Source: Methylovorus mays
GTDB lineage: Bacteria; Pseudomonadota; Gammaproteobacteria; Burkholderiales; Methylophilaceae
Direction: 5' to 3'
Assembly (NCBI RefSeq): GCF_020531915.1
Contig: NZ_JAJAVG010000004.1
Span: forward strand, 806,001 to 870,000
Length of the DNA stretch: 64,000 nt
Part shown: positions 1-8,038 of the stretch, piece by piece
Layout of the letters: each line of letters opens with the position of its first letter
How positions within the stretch are numbered: position 1 is the stretch's first letter
The notes under the pieces: generated by a model
What the model was told of the DNA's origin: nothing
Databases searched by the model: none
What the model saw: only the letters and a program-made list of their open reading frames with translations
Position numbers and translations under genes: made by a program

Positions 1-77
1 CGGCACACGTCGTCATGCACCTGGCGTTGCGCCAAGTGCGCCAAGAAGCGGTGGTACTCCGAATGAATGCTTGCCAT
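1..77 (-). CDS. 5' end of an unidentified ICE gene (partial)
   Basis: On the minus strand an ATG at 77 follows a purine-rich GAGGGGG ribosome-binding site. It opens a frame that runs off the window edge and begins MASIHSEYHRFLAHLAQ. The residue composition looks protein-like, but only 25 residues are visible and I do not recognise the family. It lies about 100 bp downstream of the DUF3800 gene on the same strand. A competing frame starting at 163 is also open to the edge, so the choice of frame is tentative. Confidence 0.35.
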   Translation of the reverse strand, partial: MASIHSEYHRFLAHLAQRQVHDDVC

Positions 78-177
78 GCAGCCCCCTCTACACAGGAAGA
101 CGCTTCGATGGCGTCCTTGATGATGTTGATCGGTCGCCAGCGCAGTAGGCACAGGCGGGTCATGCTTCCATTCGCTA

Positions 178-1230
178 TTACGGTTTGTGGAAGTTCTCAG
201 CAAAATAGTCGATGACCTGCCCCGCTTGGGATCCCTGACGGAAACGCTTTTGCTCCTCGAAGTCGATCGAGGGCAGCATATGGATCAGTTGATGATCGGC
301 GTACAGCGCCATGACCTTCTCGGCATCCAGTACCCCGGCGCGTTGTCCGGTAAGCGTATTCGCCGCTTCGAGGGCCGCGCCGATCATCACGTCCGCCACT
401 TGCACTGCAGGACTGTGCTTTGAATCGATCTGAGTCACGGACTGAAGCTTGAGCGGAAAGGTGATGCTGGCGATCTCCGATTGACGAAACGTGATCGGTT
501 TCTCATGGCGGATGTACCGCTGCAGCAGGTCGTGATAAGTGAGCAGGTTCTTGGACTGATCGTGCTCGACCCGATACGGGCCGTCAGCCATGATTTCCAT
601 CCGACTGACCAGGGACTGCAGCACCACGAAAGCAGCATCGGTGTTGACGCCCGGCGTGACGATCGCCTTCAGGCATTCAGGGGCAGCGAACTGCGCAAGC
701 GGGCCAAGCGCTTCCGGCAGTTCCCACCAGCGCGATGCGCACGCCGCATCGATCAGGTTCCCAAGCGCCTCCGAGCTCTTTTCCTTCACCGCGCGCTGGA
801 AGCTGACCAACAGCCGGTCGAGCGCGCCTTTGCCGAGGAGCGTCGGTCCAACCGTATACAGCAGCGACGCAAGCGAGTAGTTCTGCCCGTCTTCGTAGAA
901 GTCCATGCCGCGCTCGTAGTAGAACGGCTCGACCGCGTAGTCCAGGAACATCAGCAGCAACAGGTAGCGCTTGTCGCAGACGTAGGTCACGCACTTGTGG
1001 TCGGTTAGCAAGTCGCGCTGCAGCGCCATCAGACGGGGGTGATTGGCTGGGCGCCGAGCCAACGCCCGGTACTTGAGCTCGTCCGCCTGAAGCTTGGGAA
1101 AGTGCTCCCGGATCAGGCGCCCGGCCTCGTCATCCTCAATGGCGATGGCCGTCGCTCCTTGGAACCGCTGCTCAGGGTTCATCAGGTCAAAGCCGGTATA
1201 ACCACTTTCATCGATCCGGAAGCATTCCAT
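178..1230 (-). CDS. DUF3800 domain protein
   Basis: This 350-residue protein begins with the DUF3800 signature IDESGYTG (residues 6-13) and has the second family element, SPAVQVADVMIG, in its C-terminal third. The acidic residues in these two motifs are what gives the family its RNase H-like look. DUF3800 proteins are common on mobile elements and in defence-gene neighbourhoods, but no activity is firmly assigned. The start codon directly follows the TGA of the upstream 52-residue reading frame (TGA then ATG), so translation is probably coupled. It is the last gene of a three-gene minus-strand operon starting at 2056. Substrate and role are unknown. Confidence 0.8.
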   Translation of the reverse strand: MECFRIDESGYTGFDLMNPEQRFQGATAIAIEDDEAGRLIREHFPKLQADELKYRALARRPANHPRLMALQRDLLTDHKCVTYVCDKRYLLLLMFLDYAVEPFYYERGMDFYEDGQNYSLASLLYTVGPTLLGKGALDRLLVSFQRAVKEKSSEALGNLIDAACASRWWELPEALGPLAQFAAPECLKAIVTPGVNTDAAFVVLQSLVSRMEIMADGPYRVEHDQSKNLLTYHDLLQRYIRHEKPITFRQSEIASITFPLKLQSVTQIDSKHSPAVQVADVMIGAALEAANTLTGQRAGVLDAEKVMALYADHQLIHMLPSIDFEEQKRFRQGSQAGQVIDYFAENFHKP

Positions 1231-1389
1231 TCAACTCTTCCCCTGGACAATGGACACTCCGATCCTGTCGGCCAATTCGAGCACGGCATCGTAGGCACCG
1301 ACGTCGTTGTGCGAAGGCTCAGACGCGGCCGAGGATGGTTCACTAGGTGGCTCGCCATCGGCGGGCAGATTGGCGCATCGCTTAGTCAT
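1231..1389 (-). CDS. 52-residue peptide coupled between two operon genes
   Basis: A short minus-strand frame starts at 1389, its ATG overlapping the TAA of the upstream gene in the sequence ATGACTAA. It ends with TGA at 1231, immediately before the ATG of the DUF3800 gene. The product starts MTKRCANLPADGEPPSEPSS; the first half is Pro/Ser/Glu-rich and probably disordered, and the second half (AYDAVLELADRIGVSIVQ) could form a helix. The exact fit between stop and start codons on both sides is the main evidence that it is a real gene. It has no recognisable family. It could be an antitoxin-like or adaptor peptide, but that is only inference from position. Confidence 0.6.
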   Translation of the reverse strand: MTKRCANLPADGEPPSEPSSAASEPSHNDVGAYDAVLELADRIGVSIVQGKS

Positions 1390-2056
1390 GGGTCATTTCA
1401 AGAATTTCATCCACAGCGGCCGCGATGACACGGTCCGGTGCCGAAGCGAGTAGATCCTGGGGACGATTTCCACCCAGGAAGCTGTTTTCGGAGCGGAACC
1501 AATAAGCCATGCCCCAGCCGTCTTTGTGTCCTTCGAAGGTTTCAATCACTTTGGCCAGCGATTTCAGTGGACGGAAACCAGCGTCACGATCCAGCCCGTA
1601 GTCCGGAAAGTAATCGATGCCACCGTGGTTGATAGCGAAGATTTGGCGTTGCTTCTTCCACTTATTGGGCTGAGCGCTCGGGTTCCGGGTGCTCAGTTCC
1701 GCGAGTTGTGCGATGTTCGCGGCGGTCAACCAGTCTCCACTTTCCAACACCGCCTTACGCGCCTGCACCAGCAGGCTCGCTTCCTTCAGCAGCCGGGGCG
1801 ACAGCGGATTGCGCGGCACAAGCATTTCTGCCAGCCGTTCGAGCGATTCGCGGTCCTGACGTTCAAGCAGCACCTCGAACATGGATGAAGCGACGTTGGT
1901 GAAGTTTTCCGCCAACGCCGCGAAAACACTGGGCTTGATGTGGTCGAACGCCACCACCAGCACGTGGTCAGCCTGCGACCGAGCGAGTTGAGCCTGAATC
2001 TCCTTGGGCGTACCCACAAGGGTCGACACGCCGAGACGGTCTGCAACGACGCTCAT
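1382..2056 (-). CDS. Winged-helix plus Xre/MbcA/ParS-type toxin-binding-domain protein
   Basis: The 224-residue product has a central segment typical of the DNA-binding part of Xre/MbcA/ParS proteins: a 'DWLTAANIAQLAELS' helix pair, 'NKWKKQRQIFAINHGGIDYFPDY', then a proline-containing helix. The C-terminus (GWGMAYWFRSENSFLGGNRP followed by QDLL) matches the pattern of the toxin-binding domain, which usually reads 'W-x-PNPxLGGxxPxDLL'. The start is placed at ATG 2056 because GAGGAG lies seven bases upstream; a longer frame to 2119 lacks a ribosome-binding site. These proteins normally neutralise RES-domain toxins. No RES domain is visible here; the partner genes are the 52-residue peptide and DUF3800. 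Assignment is by motif reading only. Confidence 0.6.
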   Translation of the reverse strand: MSVVADRLGVSTLVGTPKEIQAQLARSQADHVLVVAFDHIKPSVFAALAENFTNVASSMFEVLLERQDRESLERLAEMLVPRNPLSPRLLKEASLLVQARKAVLESGDWLTAANIAQLAELSTRNPSAQPNKWKKQRQIFAINHGGIDYFPDYGLDRDAGFRPLKSLAKVIETFEGHKDGWGMAYWFRSENSFLGGNRPQDLLASAPDRVIAAAVDEILEMTHD

Positions 2057-2160
2057 GACTGACTCCTCAAATGGGTTATTTACGCTATTTGATATTACTA
2101 TATCGACCATAACCTTCAATGCCCAGACACTTCGGATTCTTGGGACCTAAGGAGCACACC

Positions 2161-3063
2161 GTGCACCCCACCACGCTTTATGTAGTCGGCAATGGATTCG
2201 ACCTGTGGCACGGCATTCCATCGGGCCTCGGACAGTTCAAGGAGTATGTCCTGGCCACAGACCGGGACATTCATCGCGAGGTCGAGGACTACCTTCCAGC
2301 CGGAGACGACTGGTGCGACTTGGAATTAGCCCTGGCTGAACTGGATGCCGATATGCTGGTCGACAACTTGGGGCACTTCATGGGGGCCTATGGTGCCGAG
2401 GACTGGAGTGATTCAGGGCACCACGACTTTCAGTACGAGGTGGGGAACGTCGTCGAGCGACTGTCCAAGGGGCTTCGGACGCGCTTTGCCGAATGGATCC
2501 GAGACTTGCCCATCCCGACACACGACACCGCCCCGCGACGGCTTGCGACGCTGGATCCACAGGCGCTGTTCCTGACCTTCAACTACACGAGCACGTTGGA
2601 CACTCTCTATGGCATCGATCTGGCACGTGTTCTGCACATCCACGGCCGATCCGATGCGGCAGACGATGAGTTGGTCTTGGGCCACGCCTGGAATCCCCAA
2701 TCCCGCCCCTCGCTCAACGACCGTCCGGATATCGAGGAGATCGATACCCGGGTGGCTGAAGCCAACGACATCATCGACGACTACTTCTCAGCCACCTTCA
2801 AGCGTTCCGAGGAACTGATCGCCCAGCATAGGACGTTTTTTCAGGCGTTGGGAGCCATCCAGAAGGTCGTCGTGCTTGGCCACTCTCTGTCCCCCGTGGA
2901 TGCGATCTACTTCCAGGCGCTCCTTCAGCAGCCCAGCGTTGCCGCGGCGCGATGGACAGTCGCATGCCGCAGCAAACAAGAGTGGCCTGATAAGGAACAA
3001 CGGCTCGTCGCCCTGGGTTTGTGGCCTGGTGCTGGACAGCCATCTTCTTGGGACGCACTGTAG
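2161..3063 (+). CDS. AbiH-family abortive infection protein
   Basis: The 300-residue protein has the AbiH signatures in order: VVGNGFDLWHG near the N-terminus (residues 8-18), FNYTSTLDTLYG (from residue 140) followed by LHIHG, and VVVLGHSLSPVDAIYF (around residue 240). AbiH was described as a phage abortive-infection factor, and homologues lie in mobile defence pockets. A GTG at 2161 is chosen as start because AAGGAG lies six bases upstream; the ATG at 2119 has no such site. The gene is divergent from the DUF3800 operon, and the two share a short AT-rich promoter region around 2080-2120. It sits at the boundary of the conserved transfer genes, a usual accessory insertion spot in this ICE family. 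Confidence 0.8.
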   Translation: MHPTTLYVVGNGFDLWHGIPSGLGQFKEYVLATDRDIHREVEDYLPAGDDWCDLELALAELDADMLVDNLGHFMGAYGAEDWSDSGHHDFQYEVGNVVERLSKGLRTRFAEWIRDLPIPTHDTAPRRLATLDPQALFLTFNYTSTLDTLYGIDLARVLHIHGRSDAADDELVLGHAWNPQSRPSLNDRPDIEEIDTRVAEANDIIDDYFSATFKRSEELIAQHRTFFQALGAIQKVVVLGHSLSPVDAIYFQALLQQPSVAAARWTVACRSKQEWPDKEQRLVALGLWPGAGQPSSWDAL

Positions 3064-3199
3064 AACAAAGCGTCGTTCGCTCCTGTATTTGCGGATCGCT
3101 GCACACCTAATCCGGTCGGCCCCAGTTCCTATTGTTTGTGGCCTAAAGCAGCCCTGATCTCCACGATCAAGCCATTGCTGATTTCACAGGAATGGCGCG

Positions 3200-3580
3200 A
3201 TGTTGGCTCCGATCTGGCTGCGCGCCGCGCATCGCGGCGTGCCCACTTTTCTCGTGACGGCCCTCCTGCTGGGCCAGTCCCCGATGGCGTTAGCCGAGCC
3301 CCCCACGCAGCGCCAGGAACTGGTCGCGGCGCTGCGCCAGCTCGACGCGCTGGAGCGCACCGTCGCCGACAGCGCCGCGCATGCCCCCATCCAGCCGGGA
3401 GAGCGCTACCACTTCGATTACCCGCGGCTGCTGGCTGACCTAGCGCGCGTGCGCGCCGGTATCCAGGCCCACCTCTCACCTTCGCGTGCCCAGCCGCGCG
3501 ACCCCTCCGAACTGGCCGGCGACTACCGCACTGAGCGGGCCGTCGAGCCATCGCCGACGACCGCGGAGGTCAAGCCATGA
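3200..3580 (+). CDS. ICE protein, RAQPRD family (TIGR01690)
   Basis: The 126-residue exported protein carries the family-defining SRAQPRDPSELAGDYR sequence near its C-terminus (about residues 94-109) after an N-terminal signal segment ending MALA. AGGA precedes the start. It opens the conserved transfer operon and its end overlaps the next start (ATGA, 3577-3580). Its precise function is not known; it is presumably a periplasmic part of, or accessory to, the conjugation apparatus. Confidence 0.9.
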   Translation: MLAPIWLRAAHRGVPTFLVTALLLGQSPMALAEPPTQRQELVAALRQLDALERTVADSAAHAPIQPGERYHFDYPRLLADLARVRAGIQAHLSPSRAQPRDPSELAGDYRTERAVEPSPTTAEVKP

Positions 3581-3810
3581 ACGGCGCCCAGGTCTCGGCA
3601 TTTCAAGCCAACAGCGGCATCGCGCCTTCCGCGATGGCGACCGTCTTGGTCGGCGTCGTGTTCGCGGTCCTGCTCGTCTGGGGCGTCTGGGCCATCCGAA
3701 CGGCCTACGTGGGGTGGTCCGAGAGCCGCCTCAACCAGCGCCAGTTCCTCGGCGTCTGCATCCGCTTCGTCGCGATGTACCTCGTCCTGAGTTTCTTCCT
3801 CCTCTCCTGA
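3577..3810 (+). CDS. TIGR03758 / PFL_4701-family ICE membrane protein
   Basis: This is a 77-residue protein with two hydrophobic segments (about residues 20-40 and 60-76) separated by a charged loop (SESRLNQRQ), the usual size and layout of the PFL_4701 family. It overlaps the RAQPRD gene by four bases, indicating translational coupling. It is likely a small inner-membrane subunit of the conjugation channel; the role is inferred from conserved position in the ICE core. Confidence 0.85.
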   Translation: MNGAQVSAFQANSGIAPSAMATVLVGVVFAVLLVWGVWAIRTAYVGWSESRLNQRQFLGVCIRFVAMYLVLSFFLLS

Positions 3811-3826
3811 CCTGAAAGGCCTGACC

Positions 3827-4186
3827 ATGCAAAACCGCATCCTCACTTCCCGTTTTGTCCAGCGCGCCGCCGTGGCCCTGGGCGCCGCCGCGCTGCCCGC
3901 GCTGTCGTTCGCGCAGGGGCTGCCGCAACTGGAGAACCCGACCCGCGGCACGGGCAACGGCATCATGGAAACGATCAGGAACTACGGCTACGACATCATC
4001 ATGCTCGTGGCCCTGCTGGTCGTGGCGTCGATGTTCATTGGCGTGTGCTACCACGCCTACGGCACCTACGCGGAAATCCACACTGGTCGCAAGACCTGGG
4101 GGCAATTCGGCCTCACGGTCGCCATCGGCGCGGTGCTGCTCGTGATCGGCATCTGGCTGCTCACCGAAGCCACCGGCATCCTGTAA
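3827..4186 (+). CDS. TIGR03745 / PFL_4702-family membrane protein (pilin-like position)
   Basis: The 119-residue product has a cleavable-looking signal ending ALSFAQG (about residue 30) and two long hydrophobic helices (about 50-75 and 95-115). This resembles the layout of VirB2/TraA-type pilins, and the gene occupies the pilin position in the ICE core order. The family name comes from the PFL_4702 set. That it is the conjugative pilin is a reasonable inference, not something the sequence proves. Confidence 0.85.
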   Translation: MQNRILTSRFVQRAAVALGAAALPALSFAQGLPQLENPTRGTGNGIMETIRNYGYDIIMLVALLVVASMFIGVCYHAYGTYAEIHTGRKTWGQFGLTVAIGAVLLVIGIWLLTEATGIL

Positions 4187-4198
4187 GGCGAGGCCGGT

Positions 4199-4609
4199 AT
4201 GTCCGAGCAGCAGCACGTCCGTGCTGACGGGACGGTCACGTTCCTTCCGCACCGGCTCAACCGCCATCCCGTTGTTGTGCGCGGCCTCACCGCAGACGAG
4301 CTGTGGATTTGCTGCGGCCTGTCCGGTGCCGCCGGCCTGCTGGTCGGCGCGCCGCTGTCCTGGGTGTTCCGCACGATCGCGCTCGCGCCCACGTTCGTCG
4401 TGCTGGGCGTGGCCTTCGGCGTGTTCATCGGGGGCGGCATCCTGCGTCGCCTCAAGCGTGGGCGTCCCGACACCTGGCTGTATCGGCAACTCCAGTGGCG
4501 CATCGCCACGCGCTATCCGCTGGTGGCGGGCTGGGTGGGCGGCCAAGTGCTGATCTCACGCTCCGGCTTCTGGACCACCCGAAGGTCTGCTGCAAGGGGG
4601 GCACGATGA
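4199..4609 (+). CDS. TIGR03750-family conjugal transfer protein (TraL/VirB3-like position)
   Basis: The 136-residue protein begins with a polar segment (FLPHRLNRHPVVVRGLT), then has two adjacent transmembrane helices (about 37-80) and a basic tail (RRLKRGRPDTWLYRQLQ). This matches the TIGR03750 family, whose size, topology and place just after the pilin-like gene recall VirB3/TraL, an inner-membrane partner of the VirB4 ATPase. Its last codons overlap the next gene (ATGA at 4606-4609). Confidence 0.85.
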   Translation: MSEQQHVRADGTVTFLPHRLNRHPVVVRGLTADELWICCGLSGAAGLLVGAPLSWVFRTIALAPTFVVLGVAFGVFIGGGILRRLKRGRPDTWLYRQLQWRIATRYPLVAGWVGGQVLISRSGFWTTRRSAARGAR

Positions 4610-5295
4610 GCCGCTACAAGAACGAGATCACCCATCTGCAGGCGCACATCAAGACGCTTCGCCTGGGTGCTGGCGCGCTGGTCATCGTCGCCCTGGTCAT
4701 GGGCGGGGGCTGGTGGAGCGCTCCGCGCGACCTGACCATCCACGTCCCGCCTGATCTGCGCTCCGGCAGTACCCGCAAGTGGTGGGAAGTGCCGCCCGAA
4801 TCGGTCTATGCGTTCACGTTCTACGTGTTTCAGACCCTCAACCGCTGGCCGACGAATGGCGAAGAGGACTATCCGCGTAATCTCCACACGCTCTCGCCGT
4901 ACCTCACCCCATCCTGCCAGGCCTTCCTGCGGGCGGACTACGACTACCGCCGCTCCACGGGCGAGCTGCGTCAGCGCGTGCGCGGCATCTACGAAATCCC
5001 CGGTCGCGGCTACGGTGACGACCCCACGGCGCGCGTGCGCGTGGTGTCCGACCGCGACTGGGTGGTGACGCTGGACATCACCGCGGACGAGTACTACGGG
5101 GCGGAACAAGTCAAACGGGCCTTGGTGCGCTACCCCGTGAAAGTCACGCGGGTGGACGTCGATCCCGCTCGCAATCCGTTTGGCCTGGCGCTCGACTGCT
5201 ACGAGGGCGCGCCCCAGCGCATCAGCACACCGGAGCCGTCGCGCCCGGCACCTGGCGGCCTGACTCCGCAAGCGCCTCAAGGAGAAACCCCATGA
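4606..5295 (+). CDS. TIGR03746 / PFL_4703-family protein (TraE-like)
   Basis: This 229-residue protein has a short cytoplasmic N-terminus, one transmembrane anchor (LGAGALVIVALVMGGGWW, about residues 20-37) and a periplasmic domain, then a Pro-rich tail. A single-pass anchor with a periplasmic NTF2-like domain is the plan of TraE/VirB8. The start is placed at 4606, where ATG overlaps the previous stop; the frame is open further upstream but only antisense to no signal. It belongs to the PFL_4703 family by position and sequence character. Confidence 0.85.
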   Translation: MSRYKNEITHLQAHIKTLRLGAGALVIVALVMGGGWWSAPRDLTIHVPPDLRSGSTRKWWEVPPESVYAFTFYVFQTLNRWPTNGEEDYPRNLHTLSPYLTPSCQAFLRADYDYRRSTGELRQRVRGIYEIPGRGYGDDPTARVRVVSDRDWVVTLDITADEYYGAEQVKRALVRYPVKVTRVDVDPARNPFGLALDCYEGAPQRISTPEPSRPAPGGLTPQAPQGETP

Positions 5296-6209
5296 AGCAC
5301 CTTGTACTCGCACTGGTGGGGCTGCTGGCCGTCGCCTCGGCGCCTTTTGCCCAGGCCGTGGAGATCCTTCGCTGGGAACGCATGCCTCTGGCCGTGCCCC
5401 TGCGTGTTGGGCAGGAGCGCGTCGTGTTTATCAACCGAAACGTCCGCGTGGGCGTGCCCGCAGGCGTCGGCGAGCGCTTGCGGGTGCAGAGTGCGGGCGG
5501 CGCGGTGTACCTGCGCGCGAGCGAGCCGATCGAGCCCACACGGCTGCAATTGCAGGATGCCGACACGGGCGCGCTGATTCTGCTCGATATCGCGGCCGAG
5601 CCGCCCAAGGACGGCGAAGCCGAGCTGGAGCCGGTGCGCATCGTCGAGGGCGACCGCACCCCGACGCGGTATGGCGATCAAGGCGACGGAGCAGACGACG
5701 CCCCGGCGCGCGCCCAGGACCAGGCAGGCGCGCGGGCAGCGCGGCGTGAAACCCCGGTTCCGGTCGTGCTGACGCGCTTCGCCGCGCAGAACCTCTACGC
5801 ACCGCTGCGTACCGTGGAGCCGCTGCCGGGCGTCATGCGGGTGAACTTGCGCCGCGACCTCGACCTCGGCACGCTGGTGCCGACGCTGCCGGTGCGCGCG
5901 GTCGCGCTCGCCTCGTGGCGTCTGGAAGACCAGTGGGTCACTGCCGTACGCCTCACCAATAGCAGCGGCGGCTGGATCGCCCTCGACCCGCGCGTGTTGC
6001 AGGGCGATTTCCTCACCGCCACCTTCCAGCACGAAGCACTCGGCCCGCGCGGGACACCAGAGGACACGACTGTCCTGTACTTGGTGACGCGGGGGCACGG
6101 CCTCGCGCAATCGCTGCTGCCGGCAATCAACCGCTTCGACCCAGCCGCGCATCTGCCGCAGCCCGAAGCCGAGTCCACCGACGTCAAGGAGTCCCGCCAT
6201 GCGCAGTAA
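5292..6209 (+). CDS. TIGR03749 / PFL_4704-family protein (TraK-like position)
   Basis: The 305-residue secreted protein has a clear signal peptide (LVLALVGLLAVASAPFAQA, residues 4-22) and a beta-rich periplasmic body. Its place between the TraE-like and TraB-like genes corresponds to TraK/VirB9, which links the outer-membrane ring to the core complex. The middle (about residues 125-150) is a low-complexity Ala/Arg/Asp linker. Start and stop both overlap the neighbours by a few bases, so the operon is tightly coupled. Confidence 0.85.
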   Translation: MKHLVLALVGLLAVASAPFAQAVEILRWERMPLAVPLRVGQERVVFINRNVRVGVPAGVGERLRVQSAGGAVYLRASEPIEPTRLQLQDADTGALILLDIAAEPPKDGEAELEPVRIVEGDRTPTRYGDQGDGADDAPARAQDQAGARAARRETPVPVVLTRFAAQNLYAPLRTVEPLPGVMRVNLRRDLDLGTLVPTLPVRAVALASWRLEDQWVTAVRLTNSSGGWIALDPRVLQGDFLTATFQHEALGPRGTPEDTTVLYLVTRGHGLAQSLLPAINRFDPAAHLPQPEAESTDVKESRHAQ

Positions 6210-7617
6210 CGGACTCCTGAAGTGGTTGATGATCCCCGTAGCCCTGCTGGTGCTGTTCGTCGCCATCCGGCTGTTTTCGGGTGGAAGCTCGTCGGCGCCG
6301 CCCGCCGCGGATGCGGGCGCCAAGCTCACGCCGGAGGAAATGAAGGCGCTGGGCATCGAGGGCGATACCCCCCGCGATACCGTGGCGACGCTCGTGGCGC
6401 AAGTGAAGCAGTTGCGCACCGAACTTCAGACGGCGCTGTCCGACAACAAATCCCAGCGCGAAGAGAACCAGCGCCTGCGCCAACGCGAGAACTCGATCGA
6501 CCAGCGCATCAATTCGGCCCTTGAATCCGAGCGCTCCAGCCTGCGCCGCGACCAGCAGCAGGCGGCCAGCGAGCGCCAGCAGACCGAGGGGCTGCTCGCC
6601 GACCTGCAGCGGCGCCTGGAAGGCATCGGCGGGCGCGGCGGCGGCCACGCCGATCTACCCGTGGGCCTGGGGCTGCATGACGGCGACGAGGCAGGCATGG
6701 AAGGCGGCGTGCGCTGGGTCGAGCCGGACGACGCGAAGCCCACTGATGGGCGTAACGGCAGTCGTGGCACGGGTGGCGGCATGAGCTTTCCGACGAGCTT
6801 CGGCCCCGCGCAGAGCACGCTGGAAACCACGGCACAAACCGTGACGAACGCGGGCGCCCGTGCCGCAGGCGTCAAGAGCGCCAAACCGGTCTATACGGTG
6901 CCGACCAACTCGACGCTGATGGGATCGGTGGCGATGACGGCGCTGATCGGCCGCGTGCCGATCGACGGTACGGTCAACGATCCGTATCCGTTCAAAGTCC
7001 TGGTCGGTCCCGACAACCTCACGGCAAACGGAATTGACATTCCCGACGTGGCGGGCGCCGTGTTTTCCGGCACGGCCTCGGGTGACTGGACGCTCTCTTG
7101 CGTGCGCGGCCAGGTGCGCAGCATCACCTTTGTGTTCCATGATGGGACCATTCGGACGATTCCCGAAGACCGCGAGGGTAACCAGCAGAACAACCAGCAG
7201 CGCGACGGCCTGGGCTGGATCAGCGACCCCTATGGCATTCCCTGCGTCAGCGGAGAGCGGCGCAGCAACGCCCAGCAGTACCTCGGTTCGCAGGCGCTGA
7301 TCACCGCGGCGGGTGCTGGCGTGGCTTCGCTCATCGACAGCGACAGCGGCCAGATGTCCTACGTGGGCGCGGACGGTTCAATCGGCAGCGTCGGCATTTC
7401 CAGCAACGAGGCCGTAGGTCGCATCCTGGCCGGTGGCGTGCGCGACATGGCCGATTGGGTAAACAAGTTGTACGGCCAGGCCTTCGCCGCCGTCTATGTC
7501 CAACCCGGCGCGAAGGTCGCCGTCCACCTCGAAAAGCCGCTCGCCATCGATTTCGATCCCGAAGGCCGCAAGGTCGATCACCGCGCAGGAGAAAGCCATG
7601 CTCTCGAACTTGAATAA
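6199..7617 (+). CDS. TIGR03752 / PFL_4705-family protein (TraB/VirB10-like)
   Basis: The 472-residue protein has one N-terminal membrane anchor (MIPVALLVLFVAIRLF), a coiled-coil region rich in Gln/Arg/Glu (about residues 65-140), a Gly-rich linker and a C-terminal beta domain. That domain includes VPTNSTLMGSVAMTALIGRV and a GAKVAVHLEKPLAIDF ending. This is the layout of TraB/VirB10, the protein that spans the envelope in the type IV secretion core. It overlaps the downstream lipoprotein gene by about 20 bases. Confidence 0.88.
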   Translation: MRSNGLLKWLMIPVALLVLFVAIRLFSGGSSSAPPAADAGAKLTPEEMKALGIEGDTPRDTVATLVAQVKQLRTELQTALSDNKSQREENQRLRQRENSIDQRINSALESERSSLRRDQQQAASERQQTEGLLADLQRRLEGIGGRGGGHADLPVGLGLHDGDEAGMEGGVRWVEPDDAKPTDGRNGSRGTGGGMSFPTSFGPAQSTLETTAQTVTNAGARAAGVKSAKPVYTVPTNSTLMGSVAMTALIGRVPIDGTVNDPYPFKVLVGPDNLTANGIDIPDVAGAVFSGTASGDWTLSCVRGQVRSITFVFHDGTIRTIPEDREGNQQNNQQRDGLGWISDPYGIPCVSGERRSNAQQYLGSQALITAAGAGVASLIDSDSGQMSYVGADGSIGSVGISSNEAVGRILAGGVRDMADWVNKLYGQAFAAVYVQPGAKVAVHLEKPLAIDFDPEGRKVDHRAGESHALELE

Positions 7618-8038
7618 GGGCCTGGTGCTGGCCCTTGCCGTCGCGGTGCTCGGCGGCTGTGCCACCAGCAAGGAAAAGCTGCTGCCCCACAGCGACAGCA
7701 CGATGATGGACATCTGGCAGCAGAACGCCGGTGACGGCGGCGGTGGTGCCGGCCAGGTGGCAGGCAGGCAATTGCTCGATGCGCGCCAGAGCCTGCGCCG
7801 GCCGCTGACCGAAGCCGACGTGCAGACCGCGCCCGTCGAACAGGTGCGCTACACCCGCACGGCGCGCAACGAGGTCTATCGCCAGTTCCAGCGCCTGCCC
7901 AACCCCGATCTGGTGATGTACGTGTTCCCGCACCTGGCGGGCACGGACCCTGTACCTGTTCCGGGTTACACGACGGTCTTCCCGTTGTACCAGCGCGTGC
8001 AGTACGCCATGCCCGGCGAGCGCGTGGAGGACTACTGA
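7598..8038 (+). CDS. TIGR03751-family conjugative transfer lipoprotein (TraV-like)
   Basis: The 146-residue product starts MLSNLNKGLVLALAVAVLGGC, a typical lipoprotein signal with the LGGC lipobox (Cys at residue 21). The start at 7598 follows AGGAGA in the 3' end of the preceding gene. A small outer-membrane lipoprotein next to the TraB-like gene corresponds to TraV/VirB7. The stop overlaps the ATPase start (TGATG). Confidence 0.88.
   Translation: MLSNLNKGLVLALAVAVLGGCATSKEKLLPHSDSTMMDIWQQNAGDGGGGAGQVAGRQLLDARQSLRRPLTEADVQTAPVEQVRYTRTARNEVYRQFQRLPNPDLVMYVFPHLAGTDPVPVPGYTTVFPLYQRVQYAMPGERVEDY

Noticed and set aside
5277-6419. 380-residue minus frame opposite PFL_4704 and PFL_4705 genes
   Set aside because: No ribosome-binding site and no recognisable domain; the plus strand carries tightly coupled conserved genes.
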